Source: Hydnum rufescens UP504 (lineage: Eukaryota > Basidiomycota > Agaricomycetes > Cantharellales > Hydnaceae). Taken from it: a DNA stretch of 64,000 bases. The position numbers and the translations under genes are program-made. The notes below the pieces were generated by a model. It made no database searches and had not been told where the DNA came from. It saw nothing but the letters and a program-made list of their open reading frames with translations. The stretch is taken from assembly GCA_014904985.1 (NCBI GenBank), contig MU129037.1, positions 1 to 64,000 of the forward strand, read 5' to 3'. Shown here in pieces: positions 31,466 to 43,575 of this stretch. The stretch's first letter is position 1. Every line of letters starts with the position of its first letter.

Positions 31466-34400
31466 TAGTGATGCCGCGACTCAGCTTCGCTTGACTTAGA
31501 GTCAACTTCGGGCGACTCCGTGAGATTTCCGAGAGACTAGACTTATCTCCGAAGTCCAACTCCAATTTAGGAGTCGACTTAGACTCTAAGTGGACTTGAG
31601 TCTTTGTATGTATACATATGGGTGTAACCCTATTCTTCGCCCAGTCTTTCCAGAATCTGGTCCAACTCTGAACCTTGAGCCCCTAATATATCCTGAAGCA
31701 CACTTGTTTCGTCGTCCTTGTCATCCCGCATGTCAGCAATTGGAGTCTCCCAGCTATCCGTAAAGCTCAGCCGCTGCTTCTTGAGCATAAACTTGAGCAT
31801 TTGTAAGGCTTCCATGAGCTCGGGTTTGATGCAGTTGCGCCTTTTTGTCATGGTCTCGGAGCTCGATGAGAATACTCACTCACATGGGATGGACGAGGCT
31901 TGAATCGGTAAGTAATCCATTGCCATAAGGAACCAAGTTGGATATATATGCTCATGCTCCTATAGGGACATGATCTCAATATCAGTATTCGTCGTCTGAC
32001 ATTCAAAAATTGAAACCAAACACAACGGACCTGCCAGAATGTAAGTATGGGCTTTGTAGTGGGGGCATGCTTTGCCGAAATATATGCCAGATATTCATCG
32101 TCGATACTTGTGCTTTCGTCATCTTCATCATCACCGTCAATGAGGCCAAGCATAATGCATGCATTTTCAGAGAGTGCGGTTGTTGAGCTTGTGGGCAGAG
32201 TCATAGTCAGAGTTTTTTCCCTATACTTGCTGAGCTAAATAAATAAATATTTCGAGTCAGAGTCGTACCCGAGAGACACAGGATGACTTGCCTCCTCTTT
32301 GATCCATTCTACTGCTGTCTCCTGTTCTATCGGGTCCCAGCTCTTTGTAATGAACGATAACTTGATATTCGGATTGAGAGCTGCATGAATCTCATTAATA
32401 TAAGATGAAGCAAAATACGAGTGAAAGAAAATATGAATGAAAGACAGTGCACCCATTGCGACCACATATGCGCGAGTCTTGCCAGCCTTCTTGTGGTATT
32501 TGTTCAGCCACTCCATACCCTCAAATACGTACTCCAAAATGTCCTTGTTTGCTATTGCATGGTCCTGCCACCGATTCTGAAGGGACTGGAAAGCTGGTAA
32601 TGCACCACTGAGGATTGGTGTGGCCTCGCCAGACATCAACTGCTGGACTGAATGTGGGTACTACGAGTTTCACAATCAGTCACTGAAAATAAGACGGTTG
32701 AAGGCGTACTGCTAAGATCTCACATATTTTCTCCACCATTTTCCACTCAGCATTTGTTAGGTTCTTGGTTTGGAGATCACGATATTTGCGTCGTTGAAAC
32801 ATTGCTGCCAATGCCTAAGATGAAAATCAGTGAGATAGCATATCATGAACTCCTCCCCTTGAACTTACTGGTCGTGCCGGTATCGCTCTATGCAACATCC
32901 CATATTGCGAATCCCATCTCGTATCAACGTCTCGAAGCAATTCGAGTTCAGGCACATGGGGAATAAATTCACCCTCCTCATTGCCTTTTTTGATGGTCTC
33001 TTGGAAAGCTATGCGACAGTCATTTGATGTTCTCATGGCATGGACGAGTGTGCGCAGATGGCCCAAAATATTGCCCTGAGGAGCTTCAGGCATGTGAGCA
33101 CATGCTGAACGGAGATATTGATTATATGGGCAAAACATCTGAGAGGAGGATATTTTGCTTGTTAGCACAATAGACAGGCGAAGCAAATAAATTTTACTGA
33201 CCGAATCCTGTTGTCGTCGGCTGAGAATTGAATACCCTCCGCTTTTAAGATTTTTTCGAACTCCGCCATAAACATGTTGTTGTTACTGGCATTGTCGAGT
33301 GTCCACCACCCAATCTAGTTAGTTATTTTAGATGAGTTAAACAGTCTCAAGACCCTGGAAAAGGGACATCTCTCATGGGGAGGAAGTCGTGTTTGGCATG
33401 CACCTTATGTAGGATATTGACACATTCAAGCATACACTTTGTAATGTCACAAAGAGATTTTCCGTCGTGACTTCCGGGGATATAGTGGAAAGCAATCAGG
33501 TCAGCACAGAGTTTTAGTGTCTGATCTTTGCGGCATTGTATCCAGTGTGCAGTGATGGCCAAGTACGGGCGAAGTTGGCTATCTGACCATATATCTGCTG
33601 TGAATGAAATTTTCCCAAGGGAACCCTAATGTATCAAGCAAGTCTAGTAATGAGCACACTTGAGAACTCGCAAATATGACTTACTGTGAGATCTTTTTCA
33701 GCCTACTAAATTCTTCAAGCCATTTCTTAAATATCGCACTTCGGACTGCTGTACACCTTGGTATGTCACTGTCAGCCAGATCCTCATTCATATAAAGTAA
33801 AAGGGTGCGGAACTCGGGACACTCAATCACATTTAGAGACTAGAGGAATGATTTGAACTCATGCCTCATTAGGGAAGTTCCAAATACACACCTGATCGTC
33901 TGCGGTGATCCAACTAATGAGCCGACCAACAAATCCGTCCTTGGTGAACTCCTCTTTCATGATTTGGGAATTCATATGAGCCTTTTCTTGTTCGTGAGTC
34001 TTCCGAATTGATTCAATTGCAATTTCCCAATTGTGCATTCTACATGCTTCACGATATTCTTCTGAATGATAGGCTTCTAAATGCTTCCGGAGTGTCGTCG
34101 TACTCGAATTCCCATATACCCAGGTACGTCCATCATCAGGTTTCTTTGCATTTGACTCCTTATAGAGAGTCCTGTCCATTGTTTACTATCATATTCCTCC
34201 TGGATCTGAGGTAAAATAATGCATACCTGCAAGATTTACATACTGCTTCCCCTCGGGCTTCTCCATGCCATGATTTGTATCGCAGAAAGAAGTGGTCAAT
34301 GTCCAAAGTTTTCACAGTTCCCTTTTGTGGGATCTTTGATAGATGACGGCTAGAAGGTGAGGCCTGAATGCCAAGTTGGGAGCCCCAGCCACGGGCTGGC

Positions 34401-34986
34401 AGTGGTGTCTGAGGTTGGACTGCTAACAATATTTCTTGTGAGTTACCTGAATGGTGATTCTAGTAAGGATGTCCACAGAAGAGGGGGGACAGAGGACACA
34501 GACCAGAGTTCTCTGCCACATTCTGAGGCATCTCCGTTTCAATTCCAATTGTTGAATTCGAAGGTGACGGTGAAGGTACTGGGGTAATTAATTGAGGATC
34601 AATGGCAAGCCTTACACGCTTCTGAGCATCAGGTTGAGAGCCATTACTTGATCACTTCAGGTTTGACATGGTTGGAAGCTAAAAAAAAAATGGGATTAGG
34701 ATTCTATTCAATTTTTTTACCCCATGATTTACCACTGTGAGTCGGTAACAGGCCCATTGTGCAGCTTGTGCCCCACACTAGCAAATTCAAACCATTCTCA
34801 CTAAGCTTACTATCTAGTACATATGAATCACGGAAGTCTTGACTCAAGTCGACTTCAAGTCAAGCTAATTTGTTTGAAGCCAAGTCCGAGCCAAAGATTT
34901 GTAATCAAAGGGCTTGACTTGACTTGACTTGAAAAGGATCCACTTGGGACTTACACTGACTTAAGTCCGAGTCCACGGCATCACTA
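31466..34986 (-). mobile_element. hAT transposon with 8-bp target duplication
   Basis: The element starts TAGTGATGCCG and ends CGGCATCACTA, an 11-bp perfect terminal inverted repeat. It is flanked by identical 8-bp duplications GCTGGGCC (31458-31465 and 34987-34994). An 8-bp duplication with short inverted repeats is the hAT signature. Subterminal regions are rich in GACTTGACTT/AAGTC words, probably transposase-binding repeats. The 3521-bp body carries one minus-strand transposase gene. The element inserted at the edge of repeat-family segment A. Exact duplications imply no rearrangement since insertion. Confidence 0.95.
31630..34669 (-). pseudogene. hAT transposase, several exons, two TGA stops
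   Basis: DDE-type transposase of the hAT superfamily. In order: a BED zinc finger (WHGEARGEAVCKSC near 34250, then RKHLEAYH near 34075), the first catalytic region ISFTADIWSDSQLR (about 33585), AITAHWI, then TLDNASNNNMF (about 33275), DVDTRWDSQYGML (about 32930), and the C-terminal dimerisation block YPTWFLMAMDYLPIQASSIP with TKRRNCI (31800-31940). Several short introns are needed. A TGA at 31876-31878 replaces the arginine of the conserved CERVFSS-type motif, and a TGA at 34652-34654 follows five codons after the upstream ATG (34669). Both fit CGA-to-TGA decay. Otherwise the coding sequence is well kept. Confidence 0.85.
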
Positions 34987-36734
34987 GCTGGGCCAGCTAC
35001 ACTTTGCTTCTGCGGGTCACCCATCTAAGGCCTGTCGTCGCGAACGTTTGTGGCGAAGCCCATTCAATAACATTGCGGATATCTCTTCAGCGCTCTCGTG
35101 GACGCAAACTTCTGTCCTTGATGGTAGACTTTGTGCATAAATTCCCCCGTAATCACAATACACGATAGTTACGGCAGCTCAACGATCACCAACATCCTCC
35201 ATGTTGCTTGGGGCTTGGATACAGAACTAAAGGATTTTAATTATACTCTATGCCACCAAATGCATTTTGTGTACCCCAGGATTCGTCCTGATCCCCCCGA
35301 TATATGCTTGTCTTGCTTCCTGCTCACGTCTCGGCTGATCGCTTCGCAATTGCGTATATACTCTCAGACTGGGTAAATTGGTCCTTCACCAACTACGACA
35401 GTTCAGGGGGAACATCTCACTTCTCCGATAGTGCATATGAAAGAGCATCAATACGCATATGATGCATATGAATACGTATGAGAACCTTCCTCGTTAGTCT
35501 TCTGCCCATCCCAGTACCCCCTACAGTTGCGAGTGATCCATATTCTTTTTCTGATGGCTGCCTCTGCCTCATTATTGCAGGACCCGCCACATTTTCCGAC
35601 TCATTGGTCATTACCCCCATGCAGACTTCTTGATCACAGTTGTTCTCAAAGCACGAAATACGTCTTCTACCAGTCATCCATTCCTCTCATGGTTTGTCCC
35701 TCCTACACCCTTCCTTCCTCCGATTCCGTCGCCTCAAAAATCTTGGACTCGGGTTCAGTGGCCCGCACATTCGCGTTCAAGGCAATATTCACAATTACTT
35801 ATCATGACTCTGATGTCCCCCGCGTTAGCTATGACATTTTCAGTCTATCCCCAGTGTATCATTCATGGTTTGACCCATTCAAAATATTCCTGTGTGCTGG
35901 GCCGGAAGGGTGATCTATGGAATCCTAAGATAAACGGACCCTTGCGCATGGAAATAAACAGCAGAGAAGACCCTTCCCGAACGTCTCCCATGTCCAATGG
36001 ACAATCATTCTCAGGAATGCGTCCATTTCGTGTAGCCAGGGGCCTTTTGTGTCTTTCCATGCTCGTCCTATGCCTGGGTTCGGGGCTGTGCCATCGGCAA
36101 AATTTTATGACCTCGATGTGATGAGCGTTTCCACCTTCAAGATACCTTTCACTTCAATCGTCTTTCTGGAAGGCTGCAGACAGATATCTCATCATCGTCA
36201 ACCCCATCATACGCTATAGGAAATGTGGGCATAGGATCAACGTCTGGGACCACCAAGAACAATTCGGCGAGCCTTAGGGTGATCCATCGGCACAGGCATG
36301 CCATCCGCGTTTTTGTACATGGAATCGCAATCCCCGTGTCGTTCGAACTAACTGGAGATTCAGAGGCATCGCACAGAAGAGAGGTCTGTTTCACCCTTCT
36401 TCTCTGTCAATTATGGGAGTATTATCAATTCTCGGAGGATTGGAACCTCGCCCCGGTAATTGGTGCAGCTGTTTGCAATTCATTCTAGATCCCCGACATC
36501 CTTCAGCAGTTGTTCATGCACATTTGAAGGCTCAGCTAACAAAGTTCCCTGTGAGCCATCCTTGTCATCTGTCATTTGTATGGACTCGGGTGAATTGCTC
36601 TATTATTCAGGTGTGGAATGGAACAAGGGACTATGGTTCCGAGTGTTCTATCACTCCCAGATTGAAAACGGCTGCCTGGAGAATGGTGTGTTGTCGGTGT
36701 TATTGGAATCGTAATATTTGGTGCAGTGTATCCA

Positions 36735-37120
36735 CAATGAGGCACATCAGGAAAACCGACACGTGCTCTGGAGGCTCCAGAGTGGCCTATGTGGTCCAGT
36801 TAAAACTGGTGCATGGGATTTGGCTGATTTTTTGCATGGTTGTAGATATATACTATGTAGAATATCTTCCAGGACTGCAAGTCATTCTATGATCTCCTTC
36901 ACCAGCTACATGCATTTTTTCATGACAATTTTTAATTTTGATCTTGATGTCAAGCTTGCAAAAAAGAAGCTACAGCTTTGATTTTTTCCTTGACTGGTCA
37001 AACAGTATATATCTATGACTGTGCAAAAAATTAGCCAAATCCCATGCACCAGTTTTAACCAGACCACATAGGCCGCTCTGGAGCCTCTAGAGCACATGTC
37101 AGTTTTCCTGGTGCACCATG
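36735..37120. repeat. Foldback with about 120-bp arms
   Basis: Arms about 36735-36860 and 36990-37120 are near-perfect reverse complements (shared words CAGGAAAAC, GAGCCTC, CCATGCACCAGTTTTAAC) around a loop of about 130 bases. This gives the two mirror-image frames with KLVHGIWLIFC. It looks like a MITE-type foldback that entered segment D; no clear target duplication. Confidence 0.8.
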
Positions 37121-37299
37121 GCCGCCTGGGCCCTCGCAACCCTAGCTTTGGGCCAGAACCAGAGCCCAGTGGCTCTCCGTCAACTGTTGGGGAGGAAGAG
37201 GAGTAAGGTTAGTATTGTTTGTATCCGGATTCACTGAACAGCAAGCGCTGACGGACCTAGGGCAGTAACCTGCCAATAGACCTCATGGGGGTTACTGAC

Positions 37300-37614
37300 T
37301 TCATGGAGTTCTTCCTATGTTTTCACAACACCATCACACGGGTCAGGGACAGCGAATGGCCCAGATTTTTGGTAAGAAGACGGTTGGGTATAGTCTACGT
37401 TCCATGCCAAATTTCGCTTGTTCCCTTGCAAGCTGGGCTGAATAGTGTGAGTGAGAGGTACCCTAGCAGATTCCCCTTACCGCCTACAAGTTATGCAGGA
37501 GTCGTATGGGCCCACTAGCTCTGGTGACGGCTGATGGTAAGAATGCATTTTTCGCATGTTAGATCCTCTGGATATCTCGGCTCGAGGGGACTCACAAGGA
37601 TTAAAAGACGACAT
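37300..37614 (-). pseudogene. MSS-type family gene, copy D (fragment)
   Basis: Starts at ATG 37614 (MSSFNPCESPRAEISR-like) about 85 bases after the promoter word. The following intron-exon blocks match copy C (49177-49620), including the segment with NYLC/VTDFMEFFLCFH words. It is truncated at the foldback. Function unknown. Confidence 0.4.
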
Positions 37615-37971
37615 TTTAGAGGATATCCAAATACGGGGGAGAGACAATTGTTGTTTAAGTTGGAGTTGGCGAGAAGGAGCTCGAGTGGACTCCTTTTTAT
37701 GCGCCTTTCATTTCCAAGCATCAACGACCCTGGGTGGTTTTTTCTTGGAGGCTTTGGTGCGTGCCGTATGCTTTCGCTGGTATGCGTTCGCGCCCCCAAA
37801 CCTCCGGGGTTCATACCTTGATGGTACGACCTATTTAGGTCGTTATAAATTGTGGCAATGTTTATAATAATTACACGAACGCCGAACATGAGGCAGGGGC
37901 CACAATTGTATAGCAGCACCCTTTCCCTGACTTTAAGTAGAAGCTACTGCACTACGATGACGTAGAGGGTC

Positions 37972-39438
37972 TCAGCCCCACCATAGATGCATGGCATGAT
38001 CGTAGAAGGAACAGCTAACAATTAAACTAGACTCGTCACCCACGGAACCCTATTTCCAGTGCACCCCATACGCTAAGGATGCGTGCTCATCGAATCGAGT
38101 AGTGACTAACCACTTATCATCCACCGGTTCTTCTTCAATCGAGCCCATCGCAATCACGCTGTCATGGAGTCGAACGACTTTGAATCCATCACGCATGCAT
38201 GCCACCACGAGGTCTTCTTTCCGCTCGATATTCGGGTGCCACTTAACTCGCCATGCTCCACCTCCCACGTTGACAGATACCAGGGGGCGTAAAGGATAAT
38301 GAACATCAAACATCCGCACGGAATCGACGTAGCTACTCGATCCAATAATAAAGAACGATGTTTTGGAGGGAAAACTGTGACTTGGACTCACCTTCCAGTC
38401 GCTAAGAGATGTTCTACATGCGGGTGGCATTGGATCGTAGTCACTCCAGCATCAAATCTGCAGGGCATCAGATAAGTAGATGGCACGTTGGCCTGATGGT
38501 GGCTCATGACGCGCTTGCCCTGTATTGATAAATATTGGCTGACCAAATCCTTGGCGGATATCCCAGCCTTTCACGAAAGTTTCAGGGGCTTGAACGATCA
38601 ATCAGAGGGACTCACGACCAGGATATATGACATTTTCGTCATAGTAATTCCATGCCGCGATCCAGGCTTCAAAGTGATGGGCAGGCCACGATCCAAGGTG
38701 TTCCCACCCAGAAGGCGAAGGCGTTATCCTGGACAGCTGTCCGTCGGAACGCGAGGCAACAATAGATCCAAGCCTCGAAAAGCTCAAGTTCACGACGGGT
38801 GCAAATGAGATAGGAAAGAATCGCGTACTGTTCGATGTGACATCGATTCGACCAGTCTAGAGAAAGACACAACACTGATTCAGGAGCGCAGGTAATTTTC
38901 TAGTGGAGAGATAGCCTGGTCTGACGGGATGGCAGTTTGTAGCGGTACATACATGGAAGGCAACCCAATGAGAGCCGACATACCTCGATAGAGTCCAGCC
39001 GATGAACATCAACACACCCGGCAGCATCAGCGATCGCCAATAACGGACCATCATCACAACGATGGTGGGACCTTAATATCGACGTCAATGGACATTTAAC
39101 GTATGTCAGACGAATGCACCATTTCATGTCTAGAATTGCGGGATATTCAATTCGTTGTAATTCCGTCCTGCTTCACGATTAGGTGGTTAAGCACAACGAC
39201 AAAAATACACCTTACACTCCGTTCTTTTGGGAGGAACATTTATATAGTAAACACCGGCCGAGTCTCTTGTGAGGTGCTGTGCTCCCGATAGTGTCGTCAG
39301 ATTGATCGAGGGGTGATACAGGATCCACCGCCGAAGGAGATGCCAATTGGTACGTCCCACAGACAAACAAGTCAGAATATCGAGTATCCGGACAGAATTC
39401 GACAGAGTTTACTCGGTATCTATATGTGCAACGGACAT
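37972..39438 (-). pseudogene. DPH7: DPH7-like (diphthine methylesterase, WD40) gene with three lesions
   Basis: DPH7/WDR85 removes the methyl ester of diphthine in eEF2 during diphthamide synthesis in the cytosol. Recognisable blocks in order: NSVEFCPDTRYSDLFVCGTYQL, PAILDMKW, PLLAIADAAG, ESVLCLSLDWSN, IVASRSDGQL, WPAHHFEAWIAAWNYY, IYPG, GWDIRQ, FDAGVTTIQCHPH, SYVDSVRMFDVHYPLRP, GGAWRVKWHPN, VACMRDGFKV, LAYGVHWK and CSFYDHAMHLW. Introns have clean GT-AG ends. Three lesions: a frame break just after the start (near 39411), a frameshift at 38841-38850 compatible with loss of one of two CGAAT units, and an in-frame TAG at 38050-38052 removing the last blade. A second, worse copy lies at 19.6-21.1 kb. 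Confidence 0.8.
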
Positions 39439-39750
39439 TTCGTCGTACACAAGCCCTTCTGAGAGTAACTCCTGTGGCGTCCGGACTTCCGTCGGGTGGC
39501 GAAGGACGTTAGCGAGTCAAGGAGCTTTGGTGGGAGGCTAGTGATTTGTTTATGTGATGGGTACGGCTTCCACCTATCATAACGTGCCCGCGATCACGTG
39601 ACCAAGGATGCACCCAATCTATTCTCAGTCCGGGCACCGACAAGATGGCCTTAAAATCCAACACACTCCGCGCCTCGATGGGACAGCGACTCACGAATTT
39701 TGCGGCCGTATAAATGGAAGATTTAACTATTCACGCGCCCTCGGATCCCC
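39439..39750. other. Upstream region of the DPH7-like gene
   Basis: No gene recognised; contains CACGTGATCG near 39594. Likely promoter region. Confidence 0.4.
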
Positions 39751-40605
39751 CTCAATTTTACGCTGATTTCAACATTCGTACCCACATCCAAACGGAGTAT
39801 GTAATATTTGGTGCGTCGCAAAACTTTATGGACATCCTTCGTGGTTAATAATGACGATAGGTTCCAAGCCCTAGTTTATTAGACCGTCGGATAGCTCCAA
39901 AGTTATTCGACCGTATTCATAATTTTACATGTCGCAGCTCGCCACGTTGCTCATGGTTGTTACTCCGCCGAAAATCTTGCGTTGCTTCAAGGGACCGTAT
40001 TCTGTCGTCTTGCGTGGCATGATGTAGTAGGATGTAATACGTCCGATTTTGAACGATCGTTTTCTTCATCCGTCAACGAGGACGGACTGGATAGCCTGAG
40101 TATTTGATTATCGGGGCTCGATTCGATATTCCGATTCCGATTCCAATGGCTTATGGTCACCACACCCCACAATCACTGTCGCCGCCTTCAGGTATGACAG
40201 ATGTCAACTGACATTGAGGGGCAAAAGCCTCGGAAGTCGTACTATTCTAGAGACATGCAGCCTTCTGCCACCGGAATGCCGAAGGCGTGCTTCCCGGGGA
40301 TTTGTAATATTATCACTGTAATAACATGTACGCGCGTGTTCATCTAGATTATTCCTGTCTCGAAACAGAGACTGTGCTACTGATCCAAAAAATAAGGGTC
40401 AGGGGAAAATGCCACAATATAATTGTGGCCCCTGCATCGTGTTCGCTGTAAATAGTTGCCACAATTCTTAACTACCCGAATAGGCCGGACCATCGAGATC
40501 TGACCACTAAAGGCTTCGGGGTGTGGATACCTGTAGACAAAGGCCTATACCATGCACCAAAGCCTTCGAAAAAACCTGCCAGGTAGCAGACCCTTGGAAA
40601 TGAAA

Positions 40606-40616
40606 GGCGCATAAAA
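40606..40616 (+). promoter_or_regulatory. Conserved GGCGCATAAAA promoter word, copy B
   Basis: Located 94 bases before the ATG at 40700; identical to the words upstream of the other family starts. Confidence 0.7.
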
Positions 40617-40699
40617 AGGGACGAACTTTGAGCTGTTTCTCACCAACTCGAACTTCACCCCGACAGGCCTCTCCCTTCCGTATTCGAATATCCTCTAAG

Positions 40700-41320
40700 A
40701 TGTCGTCTTCCTCTACACCTTGTGAGTGTCCGCGGGCCTCGATATCCGACGGGTCTGACGTCAAAACCCTGTCCTTAGCGCCGGCCGTCGTGGCGGCTCG
40801 GAGTCACACCCGCCTCTTAAACAATGTGTAGGTGGGATGTTCTGAATCCGATAGGGCTCCTGTGACTTATAGCAGACAATACTCAGCTTGCAAAGCAACA
40901 GGCAAGACCTCGGATGGAAGGTATGATCATCATCCACTTACCAAAAATATGTGCTCTTGAGCGTCCACCCCGATCCATGCAATGATTTCAGGAAGAGCTC
41001 GTTGAAGTTAGCCACAAGCCCCAGTCTATTTATTGGAACGTGACTGCCGTAGGTCCGTCAGCACTTAGTATTCAGAGGGAGCACATGCAACATAATACTG
41101 ACCTTACACATTTTTCTCTGCTGACACAGTTGATGGGGACCCGATGGGATCTGGATCCGCCCCCAAGCTAAGGGTGGCCAAAGACCGGGCCGCGAGAGTA
41201 CGTGGGATATGTATTGGGTGCTAAACTACACTGAAAATGCACCATTCTACAGGAAACACTTATACTCCTAGGAAAAATAGAGGGTCAGTTGGATTATCTT
41301 CCATTCTTGTTACACCCTTC
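40700..41320 (+). pseudogene. MSS-type family gene, copy B (partial)
   Basis: Exon 1 (40700 to about 40827) reads MSSSSTPCECPRASISDG and then an alanine-rich stretch, ending at a GTAGGT donor. The exon at 41130-41197 reads GSGSAPKLRVAKDRAAR with donor GTACGT, followed after TCTACAG by ETLILLGKIEG. Splice sites match copies A and C, so the gene structure is shared. After about 41320 the frame cannot be followed. Unknown function. Confidence 0.4.
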
Positions 41321-42650
41321 CATTCCAATCCTAAATAAAAACTCATCAACAATTTAGAAAGGAGTAGAACTGACCTCTCTTTCTCCTAACGCCACATCCG
41401 ATCCCCCAATGCATTTTCAGAATAGGGAGACGTGGATGGGATAGAAGGCAACACATACTATGCTTCATTCATCTGTTCCATGACCGACGGATTCCCTCGA
41501 GGTCCGAAATCGAATTTGTTCGAGTACCGGACGTTACTGCCAGAGATAACACCCGCATTTCCAACAAGCTGGGATTTCCATTGAACATTATGAGGGATGC
41601 CCTCCAGCGGAAGGTTCAATTGGGAGGTATCTCAACGGCAAAAACCCTGGTCACACCGTGATGCGCCCGCTACGGCATGAGACGTTGAGGATGATCCAGT
41701 TCTGATACCGGCAGTAGATTGGCGGGAGGAGAGAAAGCCTCAGACCCATGAGACCGGACGCATGCCGCGGCCTCAAGATGCATTCAGGAGGGAGCCCTGG
41801 TCCCTTTGGACGGCCGTGAGTGACGAGTCCATTCTCCTGAGGCTCCAATACAGATCGTGCCTCTTGGTCTCACGTAATGACGTTACGAAGGCGTCGAAGT
41901 CTCGCTCCATGAATAGGTTAAATTCGCTTTAATCGATTGGATGTTGCCGCCGATAATCCAGGGGGATATTCGATCTGACCATGAATGTGGCGTCCCCCGA
42001 AGCCCAGTACAGGGCGTCGAATCAGGGGGACGGGGTGTTCAGAAACAGCGAAGCCATAGAAGGAACGAGAGTTACGGTGGGGATTGTCGATTAGCCTCAA
42101 GATACATTTAGCCAATAGAAATAAGGGGCTAGGTCATGATCCGATGAAGGAGTGTGTCTAGGAATTATGATCGATAGGCCAAAATATGTGCGAGGCCCCA
42201 CGAGAGATACACAGAACGGGAGAAAGGATCCTCAGAAGCACTCCGAGCGTTCGAGAGCGCAGGAGGCGGGAGAATGGATAAAAGCCCAGGGAAGGGATGT
42301 TTTTCAAAAGTATGCGTATTTATACAGTCACATCGTTGCATGCGGCTGCGTTCGGCGAAACGACACGTTCGGGTTGCTCTAATTTTGCTGGGGGAAGAAC
42401 AAATTTCCAGGGAGTAAGATCGCGCGAAGGTATGGATGCAATCGCCAAATTCACAAATGGCCGAAATCACGACGCAGTAAAGTGAGCGGGAGATGTATAT
42501 CGGGAGGATCGGGATTAACACTAGGATGCGGGAAATGGTTTCGATTTCATGCAGCAAAATTAAAGCCATTCAGTCCTATGACCAAGTCCCAAGCATCAAC
42601 GGGGATCTTGTTGATATTTGGGTCATAACTACAGTGGAGTTTATACCAAG

Positions 42651-43575
42651 CTCTACATCGATCTTCCACGGGAAGACAATGTGGGAGTACAAAGCCATCG
42701 AAAAGTTGGATGAGGCCAAGGACATGGCGACCGGGCGGAACCGGCCGAGACGATTTTGCCGATAGCCCCCGACATCGGGCAAACAACCCATCACTGCCAC
42801 CATGCTCTCGAGACGGCTCTGGCAACCGGGTTCTAGCTACGCAGCCTGGCACTTCTCATCGCAGCAACTTAGTGATTTCGGTTACGGCAAGGCCCCGTGT
42901 ACAAGCAACCCCCTGCGGATAACAATGAATTATTCTATATTTCGATGTGGAAGGGATCCAGAGAGAACGGGTGTCGGCAACAGACTACCCTGACCAGTTA
43001 CGACAACCATACCGGGGATAATTGCAGTAGCCAAAATTGCGGCAACCCCGTGGGGTTTCGGCAGCCAAAATCATAGCAACCCACTGGGTTGCTGGTTATG
43101 GCCACAATCATTCGAGAATTGACATGCGAAGCCATGTCACTGAACTGAGCGCCATGGCGAGGTATATTCCGTAGAAGGCTGCAAGCAGTGGGGGAGCCTG
43201 AGGGCGGTGTAGAGTACGTTCTTTCGGCCCAGAATTCTTCATCTATGACACTTGCGATATCACTATACCACAGCCTGGTTGCTGCAGGCAGCGAAATTCT
43301 GCTGCTTCTTCAGGCCCGAATTGGTCGAATCTAGGTTTTTTGCTCGCAACGTTAACGTATCAGGGCATCTTCTAGAGCGGGTGTTTTCTTGTGCTGTTCC
43401 GCACTTCTATGAAATCGGCAGTAATAGTATTTTAGCGCGTCATATTGTAACTCGTGAAGATGCAATGCTACGATTGTCTACATAATGCTGCCTACATAAC
43501 AACCACTCGACTCTCCTTCCTATTCCTCCCCCGATATCGGTGTCTTCTCCCGTCTCATTCTTGGTGCGATACCCC
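42651..43575. other. No recognised gene
   Basis: Contains imperfect repeats of GCCAAAAT...GCAACCC (about 43030-43110) and a short unassigned frame at 43252-43485. The GMC oxidase promoter should lie in the last few hundred bases. Confidence 0.4.

Larger units (their letters stand above)
34995..37900. repeat. Repeat family R, segment D (inverted)
   Basis: Relative to the other R segments this one is inverted. The MSS-type start is on the minus strand (ATG at 37614, promoter word at 37695-37705), and blocks matching 49.9-51.2 kb read on the plus strand between about 35060 and 36500. Shared coding-like words include SGPHIRVQGNI (about 35760) and FTSIVFLEG (about 36155). A foldback (36735-37120) interrupts it. 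Frames are broken; no intact gene. Confidence 0.6.
39750..42650. repeat. Repeat family R, segment B
   Basis: Same block order and orientation as segment A: a block resembling 28.3-28.4 kb at 39.8-39.9 kb, the promoter word and MSS-type start at 40.6-40.8 kb, exon blocks at 41.13-41.3 kb, then a diverged tail with TATATCGGGAGGATC near 42496, matched near 31160, 51000 and 53225. It is more diverged from A than 51.68-53.53 kb is. Confidence 0.6.
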
